DNA from: Promethearchaeota archaeon
Lineage (GTDB): Archaea > Asgardarchaeota > Lokiarchaeia > Sigyniarchaeales > SOKP01
Reading direction: 5' to 3'
Length of the DNA stretch: 64,000 nucleotides
Assembly: GCA_016839555.1 (NCBI GenBank)
Contig: JAEOUA010000008.1
Location: 62,001 to 126,000 of the forward strand
The notes beneath the pieces were generated by a model. It worked only from the letters and a program-made list of their open reading frames with translations, had not been told where the DNA came from and did not search any database. Both the position numbers and the translations under genes were made by a program. This document shows, piece after piece, positions 53,902 to 63,860 of this stretch; the first letter of the stretch is position 1, and each line of letters begins with the position of its first letter.

Positions 53902-55875
53902 TTATGAATGTTCTAATATTCCTTTTTCTTTTAGGAGATTATTTAGATTTTCTGTATCTAAATTATCAATATGATAATAGATAGCATCTGTCGCTTCAGC
54001 CAATTTTTTATTAATTCCCAATGAAACTTCAGAACTTTCGGTATCAACTATAATAAAATCTATATTATGTTTTGCTATAGATTCTCCTGTTTTAAGTACA
54101 TCTTTAATTGAATCATTATAATAAACATTACCCCGAGCATCTGATAATAAAATAATTAAGGGTATATATCCAGACTGTCTTCTTCTTTCTTCTAAAGCTA
54201 AATCTAAAGCTTTACTCAAACCCTTCACTAAAGGAGTTGTTCCTCCCGTTGGAATATCTTTCAAAAGTTTATATGCTAAATCAGTGCTTCTTGTAGGAGG
54301 TAATAAAACTTCCGCTTCTTCTTTTCTAAATATTATTAAAGCAACTTTATCTCGATATACATAATTTGTTTGTAAAATCGAAAAAATAGCCCCTTTCACA
54401 GATTCCATACGATTTTTAACTCCCATTGAACCTGATGCATCAACACAAAATATAATTAAATAACTTGATTTTCCCATTCTACTTTTTATGTAAATATGAT
54501 CCTCTAAAATGGTTAAAGTTTCTCCATTTTCAAGCGCAATTTTATTCTGAGGTTCTAATGCCGCTTTATTTAAAGTTTCATTTATGGCAATATCCTCTGC
54601 ATTAGAAAAATTAAATTTTTTTGGTTTTTCTCCTCCAATATATTTGCCTCTGGAGCTTTCAGTTGGATGAAGGACTCGCTTTCCAGAAGTATTCATCATT
54701 TCCCTTACTCTTTTCTTTTCTATTATTTTTTCAGCATTAGTATCTTTACCAATATCAAAGATTTCTTCTCGTGTATTTAGGATTTGTTGCTGATTCTCCT
54801 CCTTATCAAGATTTAGATCTGCGGTTTCCTCTGGTTTTTCGTAATTATTATCAATAATTTCGTCAACTTTCTCTTCGTCTAATTCTTGTTCCTCAAACGG
54901 TAGACGTCTCATCCGATGATTTAATGATAATTTAGCTGCTATCTTTATATCTTCATCACTTACTTTTTTTCTTCCATGAAAAGCAGCAATAGTTTTTGCA
55001 GTTCTTGCAATAGTAATATCAGCTCTATGCCCGTCAGTTTGAAATTGAATACAGAGTTGGGCAATTCTCTTTAATTGTTCATCAGAAATTTTAACTTTAT
55101 TGAGTATATTTTGAGCTTCTATTAACTTTTCTCTTAAATTGTTCTGTTTTGATTTATGATCCTCATAAAATTTATTCGGATTTGTCTGAAAGGCTTCAAC
55201 CTTTTTGATAATTTCTACTCTTTTATCTATATCTTCAATCCTTTCTACATTAACACTTAATCCAAATCTATCTAATAATTGAGGTCTTATATGCCCCTCT
55301 TCAGGGTTCATCGTCCCGACTAGAATAAAATTTGAGGGGTGATGAAAACTTATTCCCTCTCGTTCGATTATATTAACACCCATCGCGGCACTGTCTAGTA
55401 ATACATCAGCGACATTATCAGCTAGCAAGTTCACCTCATCAATATATAAAATATTTCTATTTGCTTCTGCTAAAATCCCTGGTTCTAATGCCTTAATACC
55501 TTCCTTTAATGCTTGCTTTATATCTATGGTCCCTACAACACGATCTTCTGTGGCATTTATGGGAAGATTTATTACATCCATTTTTTTCTCCATAATTTCT
55601 TCATCGCTAAATCCACCGCTTTCATGACGTTCTTTGCATGCAGTACACATTTCACTTTCATCATGAGGATTACAGTTAAATGGACAATCTTTTACGATTT
55701 TTATTTCTGGAAGTATATCTGCTAATGCTCTTACGGCTGTTGATTTTGCGGTGCCTTTAGTGCCTTGAATTAGAACACCGCCAATTTTAGGATTTATTGC
55801 ATTCAAAAATAGGGCTAATTTCATCATATCTTGCCCTATAATTGCAGTAAATGGATAAACTTTATGACATGTCAT
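53902..55875 (-). CDS. ChlI-ChlD fusion: AAA+ and vWA chelatase subunit
   Basis: 657 residues. The AAA+ half (1-350) has Walker A G38-TKGTAKST, a cysteine-containing insertion ([14 protein letters not shown]), Walker [10 protein letters not shown] and arginine-finger-type residues. The C-terminal half carries a von Willebrand A domain, with the MIDAS motif D-A-S-G-S (VDASGSMG, about residue 475) and later GGTTP and LSDARG. It couples ATP hydrolysis to metal insertion by CobN. The stop TAA lies 15 nt before the first ATT of cobN and in the same frame, so the two genes are tightly linked. Confidence 0.9.
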   Translation of the reverse strand: MTCHKVYPFTAIIGQDMMKLALFLNAINPKIGGVLIQGTKGTAKSTAVRALADILPEIKIVKDCPFNCNPHDESEMCTACKERHESGGFSDEEIMEKKMDVINLPINATEDRVVGTIDIKQALKEGIKALEPGILAEANRNILYIDEVNLLADNVADVLLDSAAMGVNIIEREGISFHHPSNFILVGTMNPEEGHIRPQLLDRFGLSVNVERIEDIDKRVEIIKKVEAFQTNPNKFYEDHKSKQNNLREKLIEAQNILNKVKISDEQLKRIAQLCIQFQTDGHRADITIARTAKTIAAFHGRKKVSDEDIKIAAKLSLNHRMRRLPFEEQELDEEKVDEIIDNNYEKPEETADLNLDKEENQQQILNTREEIFDIGKDTNAEKIIEKKRVREMMNTSGKRVLHPTESSRGKYIGGEKPKKFNFSNAEDIAINETLNKAALEPQNKIALENGETLTILEDHIYIKSRMGKSSYLIIFCVDASGSMGVKNRMESVKGAIFSILQTNYVYRDKVALIIFRKEEAEVLLPPTRSTDLAYKLLKDIPTGGTTPLVKGLSKALDLALEERRRQSGYIPLIILLSDARGNVYYNDSIKDVLKTGESIAKHNIDFIIVDTESSEVSLGINKKLAEATDAIYYHIDNLDTENLNNLLKEKGILEHS

Positions 55876-56063
55876 TGTTAGTTGAGTATGAAAATATTAT
55901 AGTTTAGTATGATCATCATGCTACTAAATAATTTAGTTAGTTATACTATTAAAATATGTTCTTTTTGAATTATAAAAGAGAGTATATAAAAATAGGGTAT
56001 TTATAAAATATTAAAAAGAATATAACAGTGTAATTGAATTAATTTTTTTATTAACAAATTTTT

Positions 56064-56732
56064 TTATTCAGGATCGAAGATTAAATCAAGATAATAAAAC
56101 CGATCTTTCTCGAATTTGACTTCTCCAGTTTTAAAAACAACAATCTTATTGAAGGTTGGTCCATCAAATACAAATGAATGATATTCTCCATTCTCTCCCA
56201 TTAAATCGACATCTTTTGGTAAGTCCCTTATAAAGTTAGAGTTGAAAATTCTTCCTAAAAATGATTTATCTAAAAAATTGGAATCGACAGAGGTTATAAT
56301 AGCTTTATAACCGAGGTTAATAAATTTTTTGGCTAAATTTTTGGTATTTTTATTCCAAAGTGGAAATATTGCTTCCATTTTTACATTAGACAAATTTTTT
56401 TCTCGATATGCTCGAATATCTTCCAGAAAAATATCTCCGAAAATAATAGTAGATATCCCTTTTTTACGGAGTTTTTTCATCTCTCCTTTCATTATGAGAT
56501 TATATTGTTCATTTGTACAATCTACTGGTAATTCTATTATTCTTAAAGGCAGATTTATACTCTTAGCTTGTTCATTTAATAAACTTCTTCTAATACCATG
56601 CATACTTACCCTTTCATATTTTTTAGAAACGGTTGTTAAAAGAAGTTCAATGGTTATCTCTTTATTTTGCTTCATTTCATAAAGTGCCAATGCTGAATCC
56701 TTTCCTCCGCTCCAAGATAATGCTGCTTTCAT
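56064..56732 (-). CDS. dph6: Diphthine-ammonia ligase (Dph6-like PP-loop ATPase)
   Basis: 222 residues. The PP-loop SGGKDS is at residues 8-13, and MHGIRRSLLNEQAK plus GENGEYHSFVFDGP are characteristic of the archaeal MJ0570 family. It catalyses the last amidation step of diphthamide on elongation factor 2. Other Dph genes are not in the window. It is monocistronic and divergent from the ChlID gene region. Confidence 0.85.
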   Translation of the reverse strand: MKAALSWSGGKDSALALYEMKQNKEITIELLLTTVSKKYERVSMHGIRRSLLNEQAKSINLPLRIIELPVDCTNEQYNLIMKGEMKKLRKKGISTIIFGDIFLEDIRAYREKNLSNVKMEAIFPLWNKNTKNLAKKFINLGYKAIITSVDSNFLDKSFLGRIFNSNFIRDLPKDVDLMGENGEYHSFVFDGPTFNKIVVFKTGEVKFEKDRFYYLDLIFDPE

Positions 56733-56835
56733 AGTTGAAAAATTATATCTCTATAAAATAATTAATATGCTTTATTAAAACTTTATTTAATTTCTCAAGT
56801 GAAAAATGGCAACAAAAATAAGATATGTAAATTAA

Positions 56836-57303
56836 TTAAAAAGTAATTGTGTCGGAAGAGTTAAATAATCCTTTAAGTTCTTCTTTTATTAGTTCCTGAT
56901 CTACTTCTAAATAGGAGTTTAAAACTTTCTCCAATTTTGGTCCCCATTTTTTAATAATAGCACGAATAAAACCAATATTAACGTTCAAATCGGTTGCAAT
57001 GCAAAGAGTTCCTTTTCCTATTTTCATTGAAAAAAGTATACCTCTTTCATATTCTGTGATTTGTAGATGAATATTTCCATAGCCCAATATTTGTCCTTGC
57101 TCCTCGCCAGCCATTAAGACTGCACCCCCAATGGCGCCTATTTTTTCTACTGAAGCTTCATCTTTATTAATTCTAAATTTGGACTGACTCAAAACAGAAA
57201 TTCCCGAATTATCAATAATAATGGCATATTTAACTCCTGCAGTACTGTTAATAATCGAATTTAATATTTGTTTAAGTATTTTTTCGTCTTCTATAAAACT
57301 CAT
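56836..57303 (-). CDS. Roadblock/LC7-domain protein
   Basis: 155 residues with a roadblock/LC7 fold: first helix, then YAIIIDNSGISVLSQS, helix with GAIGGAVLMAGEEQG, and the final strands LFSMKIGKGTLCIATD plus a C-terminal helix. Such proteins regulate small GTPases (for example as GAP subunits) and are widespread in Asgard archaea. It could act with the longin-GTPase at 13.2 kb, but no physical linkage exists. The C-terminal extension (LKGLFNSSDTITF) is free of motifs. Confidence 0.75.
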   Translation of the reverse strand: MSFIEDEKILKQILNSIINSTAGVKYAIIIDNSGISVLSQSKFRINKDEASVEKIGAIGGAVLMAGEEQGQILGYGNIHLQITEYERGILFSMKIGKGTLCIATDLNVNIGFIRAIIKKWGPKLEKVLNSYLEVDQELIKEELKGLFNSSDTITF

Positions 57304-57655
57304 AGGGCTACACTCACTTTATTTCAATTTAGTGATTTTTCTTATATTTTTTTTATTATAAGTATTTAAACTATGTCTTTTTCCTAAGGAATAGAAACCC
57401 TTATATAGAGTTAAAAAAAACGTTCTCGAGTTGACTAATATTAGATCTAATATAATTTTTTTGACACCATAATAATAATAGTTTTTGTATTTATTTTTAC
57501 GCATATTCATAATTTATCTAATAAAACAATTATAAAGGAATGAGCTCTATTAAATCTAAAAGTATTATAAAAATCCATAGATCAACAAAAAAATTTCTTG
57601 CAATAGGGTAATATCGTTTCAATGACTCGAAAAAGCTTTTTTATATGATATAAAT

Positions 57656-58003
57656 TTAAAAAAGTGATTGTCGTTTGATAATTTTTTTCAAATCTTTATA
57701 AGCATACACATGAATATTAGGTTTTCTAAGAATTAATAAAAGCCGTATATATTCATCCTTATTTAGGTTTCGCTTTACCTTTATATATTTGGAATGATTT
57801 ATAAAAGGTTTTTTTCTTGAAATTGCTTCTAAAGCAAGTATATTTTCATTATATGGGAATTCATCAGAAATTTCAGAAACAATGGGAAATCCATGTTTAT
57901 CAGTGATAATTCCTGCTATAAAATTGGGAAACCTTTGAGTTATCTTATTTAAAAATTGTGAAACTTGGTCGTGACTTACTATAGCTTTCACTTTTAACTC
58001 CAT
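57656..58003 (-). CDS. Small roadblock/longin-like protein
   Basis: 115 residues. The FIAGIITDKHGFPIVSEIS block is the strand-turn-strand of a roadblock-type fold, followed by a helix (NENILALEAIS) and two strands (KYIKVKRN, RLLLILRKPNIHVYAY). The protein is shorter and more basic than its neighbour at 56.8 kb. It could be a partner of that protein. The fold call is tentative. Confidence 0.55.
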   Translation of the reverse strand: MELKVKAIVSHDQVSQFLNKITQRFPNFIAGIITDKHGFPIVSEISDEFPYNENILALEAISRKKPFINHSKYIKVKRNLNKDEYIRLLLILRKPNIHVYAYKDLKKIIKRQSLF

Positions 58004-58257
58004 TTTGCTTCAATTTATATAGATAAATGAAAGAGATTCAATATAATAAATAAAAATATTATTTGGATATCTTCTTAATATTATGAAGTAAAAACTAACT
58101 AGTAATTTCTGTATGTCTCTATATAGTATTAATTAATTAAAAGATTGAAATAAAAAGAGTTAAGAGCTGTAGAAAATAATTCTTTTTTTTACAACTTCTA
58201 GAAAAAAATAAAGAAATTAAAATAAAAAAAATTATTATATTTGATTTACCGAGAGAT

Positions 58258-59217
58258 TTATTCTGCCTTATCCAGTGAAAGATTCTCTTGCAGCTCGCAA
58301 TAACGATTTCTGATGGTAACTTCTGTAACTTGAGAAGTTTTTGCAATTTTCCGCTGTGTAACCTTTTCTTTTGCTAAAATAGACGCGGCATATATGGCTG
58401 CACCGCAAACTCCTGTGGGCCCACGCCCAGAAGTCAGACCTCTTTTTTCAGCTTCTTGTAAGATTTTTATCGCAATTTTTTGACATTGATTAGAGAGATC
58501 CAACTCTGATATAAACCTTGTTAGAAAATCTGATGGCTTGGTAGGATTTAAATTTAGATTAAGTTTTTCTAAAATAAATCGATAGGACCTTCCTATTTCC
58601 TTTTTATCAACACGTGCAATCTCAGCAATTTCTGTTAATGTGATGGGTATTTTGAAGGTTCGACATGCCGCGTATAAGCTTGCAGCAGCTACTCCTTCAA
58701 TACTTCTTCCTCTTATAAGATGCTTTTCTACCGCATCCCTGTAAATTTTTGCAGAGCATTCCCGTAAATTTTTTTTTAAATCTAAATTCGAAGCCATTCG
58801 ATCTAGCTCACTTAAAGCGAAAGTTAAGTTTCTTTCTGTTGCATTACTTACTCTGATTCGGCTTTGCCATTTTCTTAATCGGTATATTTGTCCTCGTAAT
58901 TTTGCGGGTATTTTTTTCCCATATATATCTCGGTTTTTCCAATCTATCATAGTACTCAAGCCTTTATCATGAATCATATATGTATTTGGAGGACCTGTTC
59001 GGGTTCTATTTTTCTTTTGTTCTGCATCGAAAGCTCTCCATTCAGGGCCGCTATCAATATGATTTTCTGAATGTACTAGTCCGCAATTTTCACATACTAA
59101 AGCTCCTCTGTTTTCATCATAAAAAATATTTTCTCCACATTCAGAACATGTATTTTTATCAACAATGAGCTTATCAATATTAGATTTTGATTCTTTCCAA
59201 CTTGAAATAATTAACAC
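58258..59217 (-). CDS. tfb: Transcription initiation factor B (TFB, TFIIB homologue)
   Basis: 319 residues. The N-terminal zinc ribbon has C24-x2-C27 and C42-x2-C45. The B-reader stretch [19 protein letters not shown] follows, then two cyclin repeats (about 115-215 and 217-310) with [18 protein letters not shown] and [17 protein letters not shown]. It binds the BRE and recruits RNA polymerase with TBP. It lies downstream of the Gar1-like gene (44 bp gap), a pairing common in archaea. Essential housekeeping gene. Confidence 0.95.
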   Translation of the reverse strand: MLIISSWKESKSNIDKLIVDKNTCSECGENIFYDENRGALVCENCGLVHSENHIDSGPEWRAFDAEQKKNRTRTGPPNTYMIHDKGLSTMIDWKNRDIYGKKIPAKLRGQIYRLRKWQSRIRVSNATERNLTFALSELDRMASNLDLKKNLRECSAKIYRDAVEKHLIRGRSIEGVAAASLYAACRTFKIPITLTEIAEIARVDKKEIGRSYRFILEKLNLNLNPTKPSDFLTRFISELDLSNQCQKIAIKILQEAEKRGLTSGRGPTGVCGAAIYAASILAKEKVTQRKIAKTSQVTEVTIRNRYCELQENLSLDKAE

Positions 59218-59261
59218 CTTCCTTAATAAAAGGTTATAAATAATATAAGATCCCTAAAATA

Positions 59262-59537
59262 TTACGTCAATTTTATATAATAGTTATTACTTAATTCTAT
59301 TTTTTGAATGAGCGTAATTTGATCGGGATTTGCTTTTACTGAGATGAAGGGACTGGATATCGGACCAAAGATATCTTTAATCACACCAAATTTCTTGTAT
59401 TCTTGATTATAAATTGGTTTTTTAATGAAATTTTGTATATCTTTCTTATTTTCTGCATTCCATTGGGGAGCTCGAAATATTGCGTGATTTTTGGTTGAAA
59501 AACCCAAATGATAAAGTGTTAGTTTAAACCAGTTCAA
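59262..59537 (-). CDS. gar1: H/ACA RNP protein Gar1-like
   Basis: 91 residues. The core KKFGVIKDIFGPISSPFISVK matches the Gar1 barrel signature (G-x-V/I-x-D-I-F-G-P-x-x-x-P). Gar1 is a subunit of the H/ACA snoRNP-like complex that makes pseudouridine in rRNA. The start is TTG 59537, the first possible codon after an in-frame TAA; a second TTG is 10 codons later. It is upstream of tfb on the same strand, a familiar archaeal linkage. Confidence 0.85.
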   Translation of the reverse strand: MNWFKLTLYHLGFSTKNHAIFRAPQWNAENKKDIQNFIKKPIYNQEYKKFGVIKDIFGPISSPFISVKANPDQITLIQKIELSNNYYIKLT

Positions 59538-59629
59538 TTAATAACCCGTAAATAATTATTTACCATTAACCTTCTATAAACTCCAAAATTGATTCTTCAT
59601 ATTTAAATTTAATCATTACTTTGAGTATT

Positions 59630-60724
59630 TTATATATAAGGAAATTTTAATTGGTACTCAATTCTACATATACAATCATATTCTATTTGCTCTAATCTTG
59701 ATAAATCTTGATGAAGAATAAAATCTCTTAAGTGTGTTTTCATTTTATCATTGCAGGAACTCCTTAGACAATTATGAATACCTCTGTTAGTACCAGCACC
59801 AGAAGGATCACATAGTATTCGTATTTTTTTTAAGTCCTTCTCATTTAATGCTTTATTAAAACAATCAAATAAAGAATAAAACCAAGGAGGTCTGTATCGA
59901 TGTGAATGCCATAAATATTCTACAAGAGTTCCTTTTTGGACATTACAGGGGTTTATTGAGATGGTTTGAACATTTAATTTTATCATCTCTTTAATGGAAT
60001 GAGCACAGTCATCAATTGCAGCTTTTTCATTAAGAAAAGGTGGTTTAAACAATAGATAGACTTTACTTCCAATGTTATTATTATGACATAATTGTAACTT
60101 TTCTAGAAAATCTTTAAATTTTAATCCTTTATTGATGTATCTATTCCGAATATGATCATTAACCGATTCAAGACCCATTCCAATTTCTATATATTTATTT
60201 GGAAGATATTTCTGGAGCTCATCTAGCTTTTCTTGAGTTATAAAATCTAAACGAGATTCAATTGAAAACTCCAAAATTTGTGGTATTTCTGCTATTTTTT
60301 TATAAATATATTCTCTTACCGGTTTTGATATTTCAGACTCATCAAGAAAGCTTCCCGAATTAAATATTTTTAAAATATAGTTATTCGTATCATTCTTGAT
60401 GAATTGAATTGTTTTAGATACAGCATAATCAAACTGATTCATAATCTGTTCGGAATCAACATCCTTTATATTGGCATCTTCTATATAACCGCACATGGAA
60501 CAGCCGCCTTGTTCTAATGCCCATTTACACCCTTTAGTTCTTAAAATAATTGTGAATTCTTTACCAATTTGATCTTTTAATCGTTCTTTTTTAGTCCAAT
60601 AACTTATAGGCTTATTTAACTTATCCTTAGAATAAGCTTTCTTATTTTTTAATGATTTTTCTCTTAATCTCTTAATCTTTTCCGCTACAAAGTCGTGTTC
60701 CATCATTTTATTATTTTGTTTCAT
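59630..60724 (-). CDS. Archaeosine biosynthesis radical SAM protein RaSEA
   Basis: 364 residues. The radical SAM cluster region is unusual for the family: GCKWALEQGGCSMCGY, with C-x8-C-x2-C spacing, as in COG1244/RaSEA. The C-terminal part contains further cysteines (NCLRSSCND, CICRIEYQ). RaSEA, with ArcS, converts lysine-modified preQ0 to archaeosine (G+) at tRNA position 15. It overlaps the arcS gene by 14 bp, confirming the pair as an operon. Confidence 0.88.
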   Translation of the reverse strand: MKQNNKMMEHDFVAEKIKRLREKSLKNKKAYSKDKLNKPISYWTKKERLKDQIGKEFTIILRTKGCKWALEQGGCSMCGYIEDANIKDVDSEQIMNQFDYAVSKTIQFIKNDTNNYILKIFNSGSFLDESEISKPVREYIYKKIAEIPQILEFSIESRLDFITQEKLDELQKYLPNKYIEIGMGLESVNDHIRNRYINKGLKFKDFLEKLQLCHNNNIGSKVYLLFKPPFLNEKAAIDDCAHSIKEMIKLNVQTISINPCNVQKGTLVEYLWHSHRYRPPWFYSLFDCFNKALNEKDLKKIRILCDPSGAGTNRGIHNCLRSSCNDKMKTHLRDFILHQDLSRLEQIEYDCICRIEYQLKFPYI

Positions 60725-62783
60725 AAAGTTTTACAATTCTTCCTGAATTTGAATTTTTGATAATATTACTGGAGACAATCATATTTCCCATCGCAATTAT
60801 GTCTGTTTTGTCTTGATCAAAAATACAGACATTTTCTGTTGGTAATAGATTTGCAGGATAATTCTTTATACCAGGTCTAAATAAAGTATTTCCTTTGATT
60901 TTATTCCCATCAAAGACCAGGAATTTGGAAAAATTAGGATCATATGCAATATTTTTTGCACCTTCAATCGTAAGCTTTATTTTTCCAGTAGAAAAATTAA
61001 ATGTCGCGATTTTATTATTAGATTGTTTATTAAATATATGTATTTTAGTATTAGTGCGATTTCTTTCATAAAAAATACCATCCGAAAATAGTTGTTGTCC
61101 AAAATTGTTACCAAATTGATAATCTATAATTTTCGAGAATTTTCTTGGCCAACTCTTTGTAAAAATACTTTTATCTTGGAGAGTTTTCTCAGAGGCGTAA
61201 TCATCCTTATGTTCTCCGATTAATATTTGGAGATTATTTAATGAGGCTTCTGAAGTGATACTCTCTTGTATTTTTGAATAGTAGAATTTATGATCTAATT
61301 TTTTTTCTGCTTGTTGTGCAATTAATAGATATCCTCCTTCGAGATGACAAATAACCGGTATTTTTTGATCATATTTGCTCAATAAATCTATTAACATTTT
61401 TGAGGAGATTTCAAGTTCTTCACTAGACCAATCACCGGTTACAGAAATATCATAAGAGTTAATAGGATAAATATTTTCTAATTGACGAGGTATCGCTCCC
61501 AAGGGAGAAGTGAGGATTATTTCTTGAAAATTTGGAAATTCTGGAAATCTTCTGATTGCTTTATAAAAATATTGATGAGATTTTGATTTAGAATATGGCT
61601 TTTTAGCTGAGCAGGGTAATAACAAGATTAAAGTGGTTCCATCTTCCGGTCTAAAAGTTTTTATTGTTTGTTTTCGGAAATATACAAAATCGGGTCTATA
61701 GGAAGATGATGGTCCTAAACAATTCACTGTTTTATTTTTTTGGGTTAGAAGTGTATATTGTTTAATTGTTTCAAAATACTCTCTATCTAAAATTCTCAAC
61801 AATGAAATAAAATTTAAATCATTTAAAGAAGACTTTTCCACAAATTGTCTAAAATCTTCTGTATGAAGATATTGAATAATTTTGTTCATATAAATTTTTG
61901 AAGTAATAAGATTATGATAACATAATAGACTAATTTTTTCTTCTGAATATTTTTCTTGTAATAAATTTTTTAAATTATTTTTACAAGCTAAACAATTACA
62001 TGGTAGAAATTTTAATTTATAGGAGGGAATTAGTAAATCAATAGTATCATAATAGTTTTCGGTGGATAAATAAGTTAGATATGAAGAATTGATTAAATCA
62101 AATCCAAGATATACCAAAATAGGAAAATATTTTGAGATTAAACTCCCAGAGGCCATTAATACAAGATTATTATCCAATCCTGTTTTAATTTTAGTGATAT
62201 CTTCAAGAATATTACGAAAATGACTGAGATTATTAAAAATGTCAATAAAATTTAAAATTTTAATATTTTTATACTTTTTGATGATAGGAATATAATAATT
62301 AATTAAATTATAATATTCAAATAATTTAATAGAAAGTCCAAAACGATTTTTAAGGTTTTTATTTAGAAAATCATCTATTATAGCTAAATAATGTTCTATT
62401 TCTTGTTCCATAAACTCTAAATTAATCGCTGTTGTAGGAATATTAAAGGGAATAATAGGGCATACATTATAATCTAAAAAAGTTTCTTTTTTTTGATTAA
62501 AAATCTCAATAAATTTCTCTAATGTCCCATAATGAATGTATAAAAAGCCAGAATCTTTAAACATCCCATTAAGAAATTGCTCTTCTATATACTTTTCATC
62601 GGAAATCAAAAATATTTTATGATCTCCAAAAGATTCTATAAAATTTAGATTTTTCATTAAACATTGGTTAAGAGGAATTATTATATTCGGTGTTTTTATT
62701 GGTTTCTGGGATCCTAATAGATTAATTCTCCCAATTCGAGAAAAACCGCAACGATTTTTTAATAATTCAAAAAAGAAATCCAT
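60711..62783 (-). CDS. arcS: Archaeosine synthase alpha subunit ArcS
   Basis: 690 residues. It contains a TGT-like core with CNCLACK zinc-type cysteines (~267), the ArcS-specific LLPCSAKKPYSKSKSH block, a long C-terminal region (KIDYQFG...) and a PUA-like end (GRIVKLYETK). ArcS attaches lysine to the cyano group of preQ0-modified tRNA. It is first in the two-gene operon with RaSEA. The length is typical for the long ArcS form. Confidence 0.87.
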   Translation of the reverse strand: MDFFFELLKNRCGFSRIGRINLLGSQKPIKTPNIIIPLNQCLMKNLNFIESFGDHKIFLISDEKYIEEQFLNGMFKDSGFLYIHYGTLEKFIEIFNQKKETFLDYNVCPIIPFNIPTTAINLEFMEQEIEHYLAIIDDFLNKNLKNRFGLSIKLFEYYNLINYYIPIIKKYKNIKILNFIDIFNNLSHFRNILEDITKIKTGLDNNLVLMASGSLISKYFPILVYLGFDLINSSYLTYLSTENYYDTIDLLIPSYKLKFLPCNCLACKNNLKNLLQEKYSEEKISLLCYHNLITSKIYMNKIIQYLHTEDFRQFVEKSSLNDLNFISLLRILDREYFETIKQYTLLTQKNKTVNCLGPSSSYRPDFVYFRKQTIKTFRPEDGTTLILLLPCSAKKPYSKSKSHQYFYKAIRRFPEFPNFQEIILTSPLGAIPRQLENIYPINSYDISVTGDWSSEELEISSKMLIDLLSKYDQKIPVICHLEGGYLLIAQQAEKKLDHKFYYSKIQESITSEASLNNLQILIGEHKDDYASEKTLQDKSIFTKSWPRKFSKIIDYQFGNNFGQQLFSDGIFYERNRTNTKIHIFNKQSNNKIATFNFSTGKIKLTIEGAKNIAYDPNFSKFLVFDGNKIKGNTLFRPGIKNYPANLLPTENVCIFDQDKTDIIAMGNMIVSSNIIKNSNSGRIVKLYETK

Positions 62784-62909
62784 TCTTTAACTGAAAAATT
62801 CGAATAATCTGATATTTAATATAAAATAGCAATGAAAAAATAATTAACCTTATCAAACTTAGCAGATGAAAGCAAAAGAAGAAATTAAAACGAGATGTGA
62901 AAAGCGAAA

Positions 62910-63860
62910 TTAAAATGAAAAATTTGTAAAGGGAATTCGCTCATCTAATATGAAATTACTGAATGTATCCTCGATTTCTCCCGAACTATAAAGATTTTTT
63001 AAAATTTCACCATAATCATTTATTGCTTTTACCCGAATTATTGCAAATAAACCGAATTCAGAACCCATCCTATAAAGGTGAGTAATTTCACTTAATCGTT
63101 CCAATTTTAAAGCAATTTTATCATAATTCGATGGATTCTTAGGTTTTATGCGTATTATAAATTTTCCCTGAAAGCCTAATTTTTTGGGAGAGAAATTTAT
63201 TGTATAATTCAAAATTATTCCTGAGTTTTCCATATATTTTATTCTATTATAAATAGTTGATTGTGAAATCTCTATTGAATACTTATTTTTTAAAATTCTC
63301 TTTATATCATAAGTAGAAATTAATTTATCTTGTTGGAAAATTTGAAGGGTTTCCAAAATAGCCATATCTATTTCATCTATTGTATCTTCTTTTAAATTAA
63401 TTTCAGAAAGTTTTATTCCATTGGTTTTATAAATCTTAATGGGTTCTGAAAATTGATATTTTTTAAAATAGGAATCAGCCATAATGTTGTCAATTTTAGT
63501 TAAGGTTTTATTAAATTCATCAGGATTTTTAAAAATAAACAATGTAATCAAAGAAAATTCTCCAAAAATACCATCTAACATTTTAAGCTGTGGAATATGT
63601 AAAAACTTATTTATTAGGGCAGGTTCATTCGGATTAGTTTTGATTTCCATTACAACATACTCCAAATTTGGTTGAATATTGGGATTAATATTAATAGTGA
63701 AATTGTTAATTATTTTTTGCTCTTTCAATTTGTTAAAATAATTTTGAATTGTTTGTCTTGAGATTGATAAATTCTCTGAAATTTCTGTAATATTAGGTTT
63801 GGATTTGGAATCAAAACTTTTAATTATTTTATGAGCAATCTTATTATCTATTTTATTCAA
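62910..63860 (-). CDS. Lrp/AsnC-type regulator with two tandem units
   Basis: 316 residues. The first HTH (about 3-52, ITEISENLSISRQTIQNYFN) is followed by a RAM-like alpha/beta domain. A second HTH (about 160-215, SIEISQSTIYNRIKYMENS) is followed by another RAM-like domain (GKFIIRIKP...SEITHLYRMGSEFGLF). Normal Lrp proteins have one HTH and one RAM domain, so this is a duplicated, pseudo-dimeric form. The TTG start is at 63860. Its target genes are unknown; ArcS is its nearest downstream gene. Confidence 0.75.
   Translation of the reverse strand: MNKIDNKIAHKIIKSFDSKSKPNITEISENLSISRQTIQNYFNKLKEQKIINNFTININPNIQPNLEYVVMEIKTNPNEPALINKFLHIPQLKMLDGIFGEFSLITLFIFKNPDEFNKTLTKIDNIMADSYFKKYQFSEPIKIYKTNGIKLSEINLKEDTIDEIDMAILETLQIFQQDKLISTYDIKRILKNKYSIEISQSTIYNRIKYMENSGIILNYTINFSPKKLGFQGKFIIRIKPKNPSNYDKIALKLERLSEITHLYRMGSEFGLFAIIRVKAINDYGEILKNLYSSGEIEDTFSNFILDERIPFTNFSF

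Noticed and set aside
53887..53904. ChlID-CobN as one fused gene interrupted by a sequencing error
   Set aside because: A Shine-Dalgarno follows the stop and both subunits have normal ends, so two coupled genes are simpler; read-through is mentioned only as an alternative.
57319..57510. 63-residue minus-strand frame between two roadblock genes
   Set aside because: Composition is Asn, Tyr and Lys-rich like random AT DNA, it has no ribosome-binding site, and no motif is visible.
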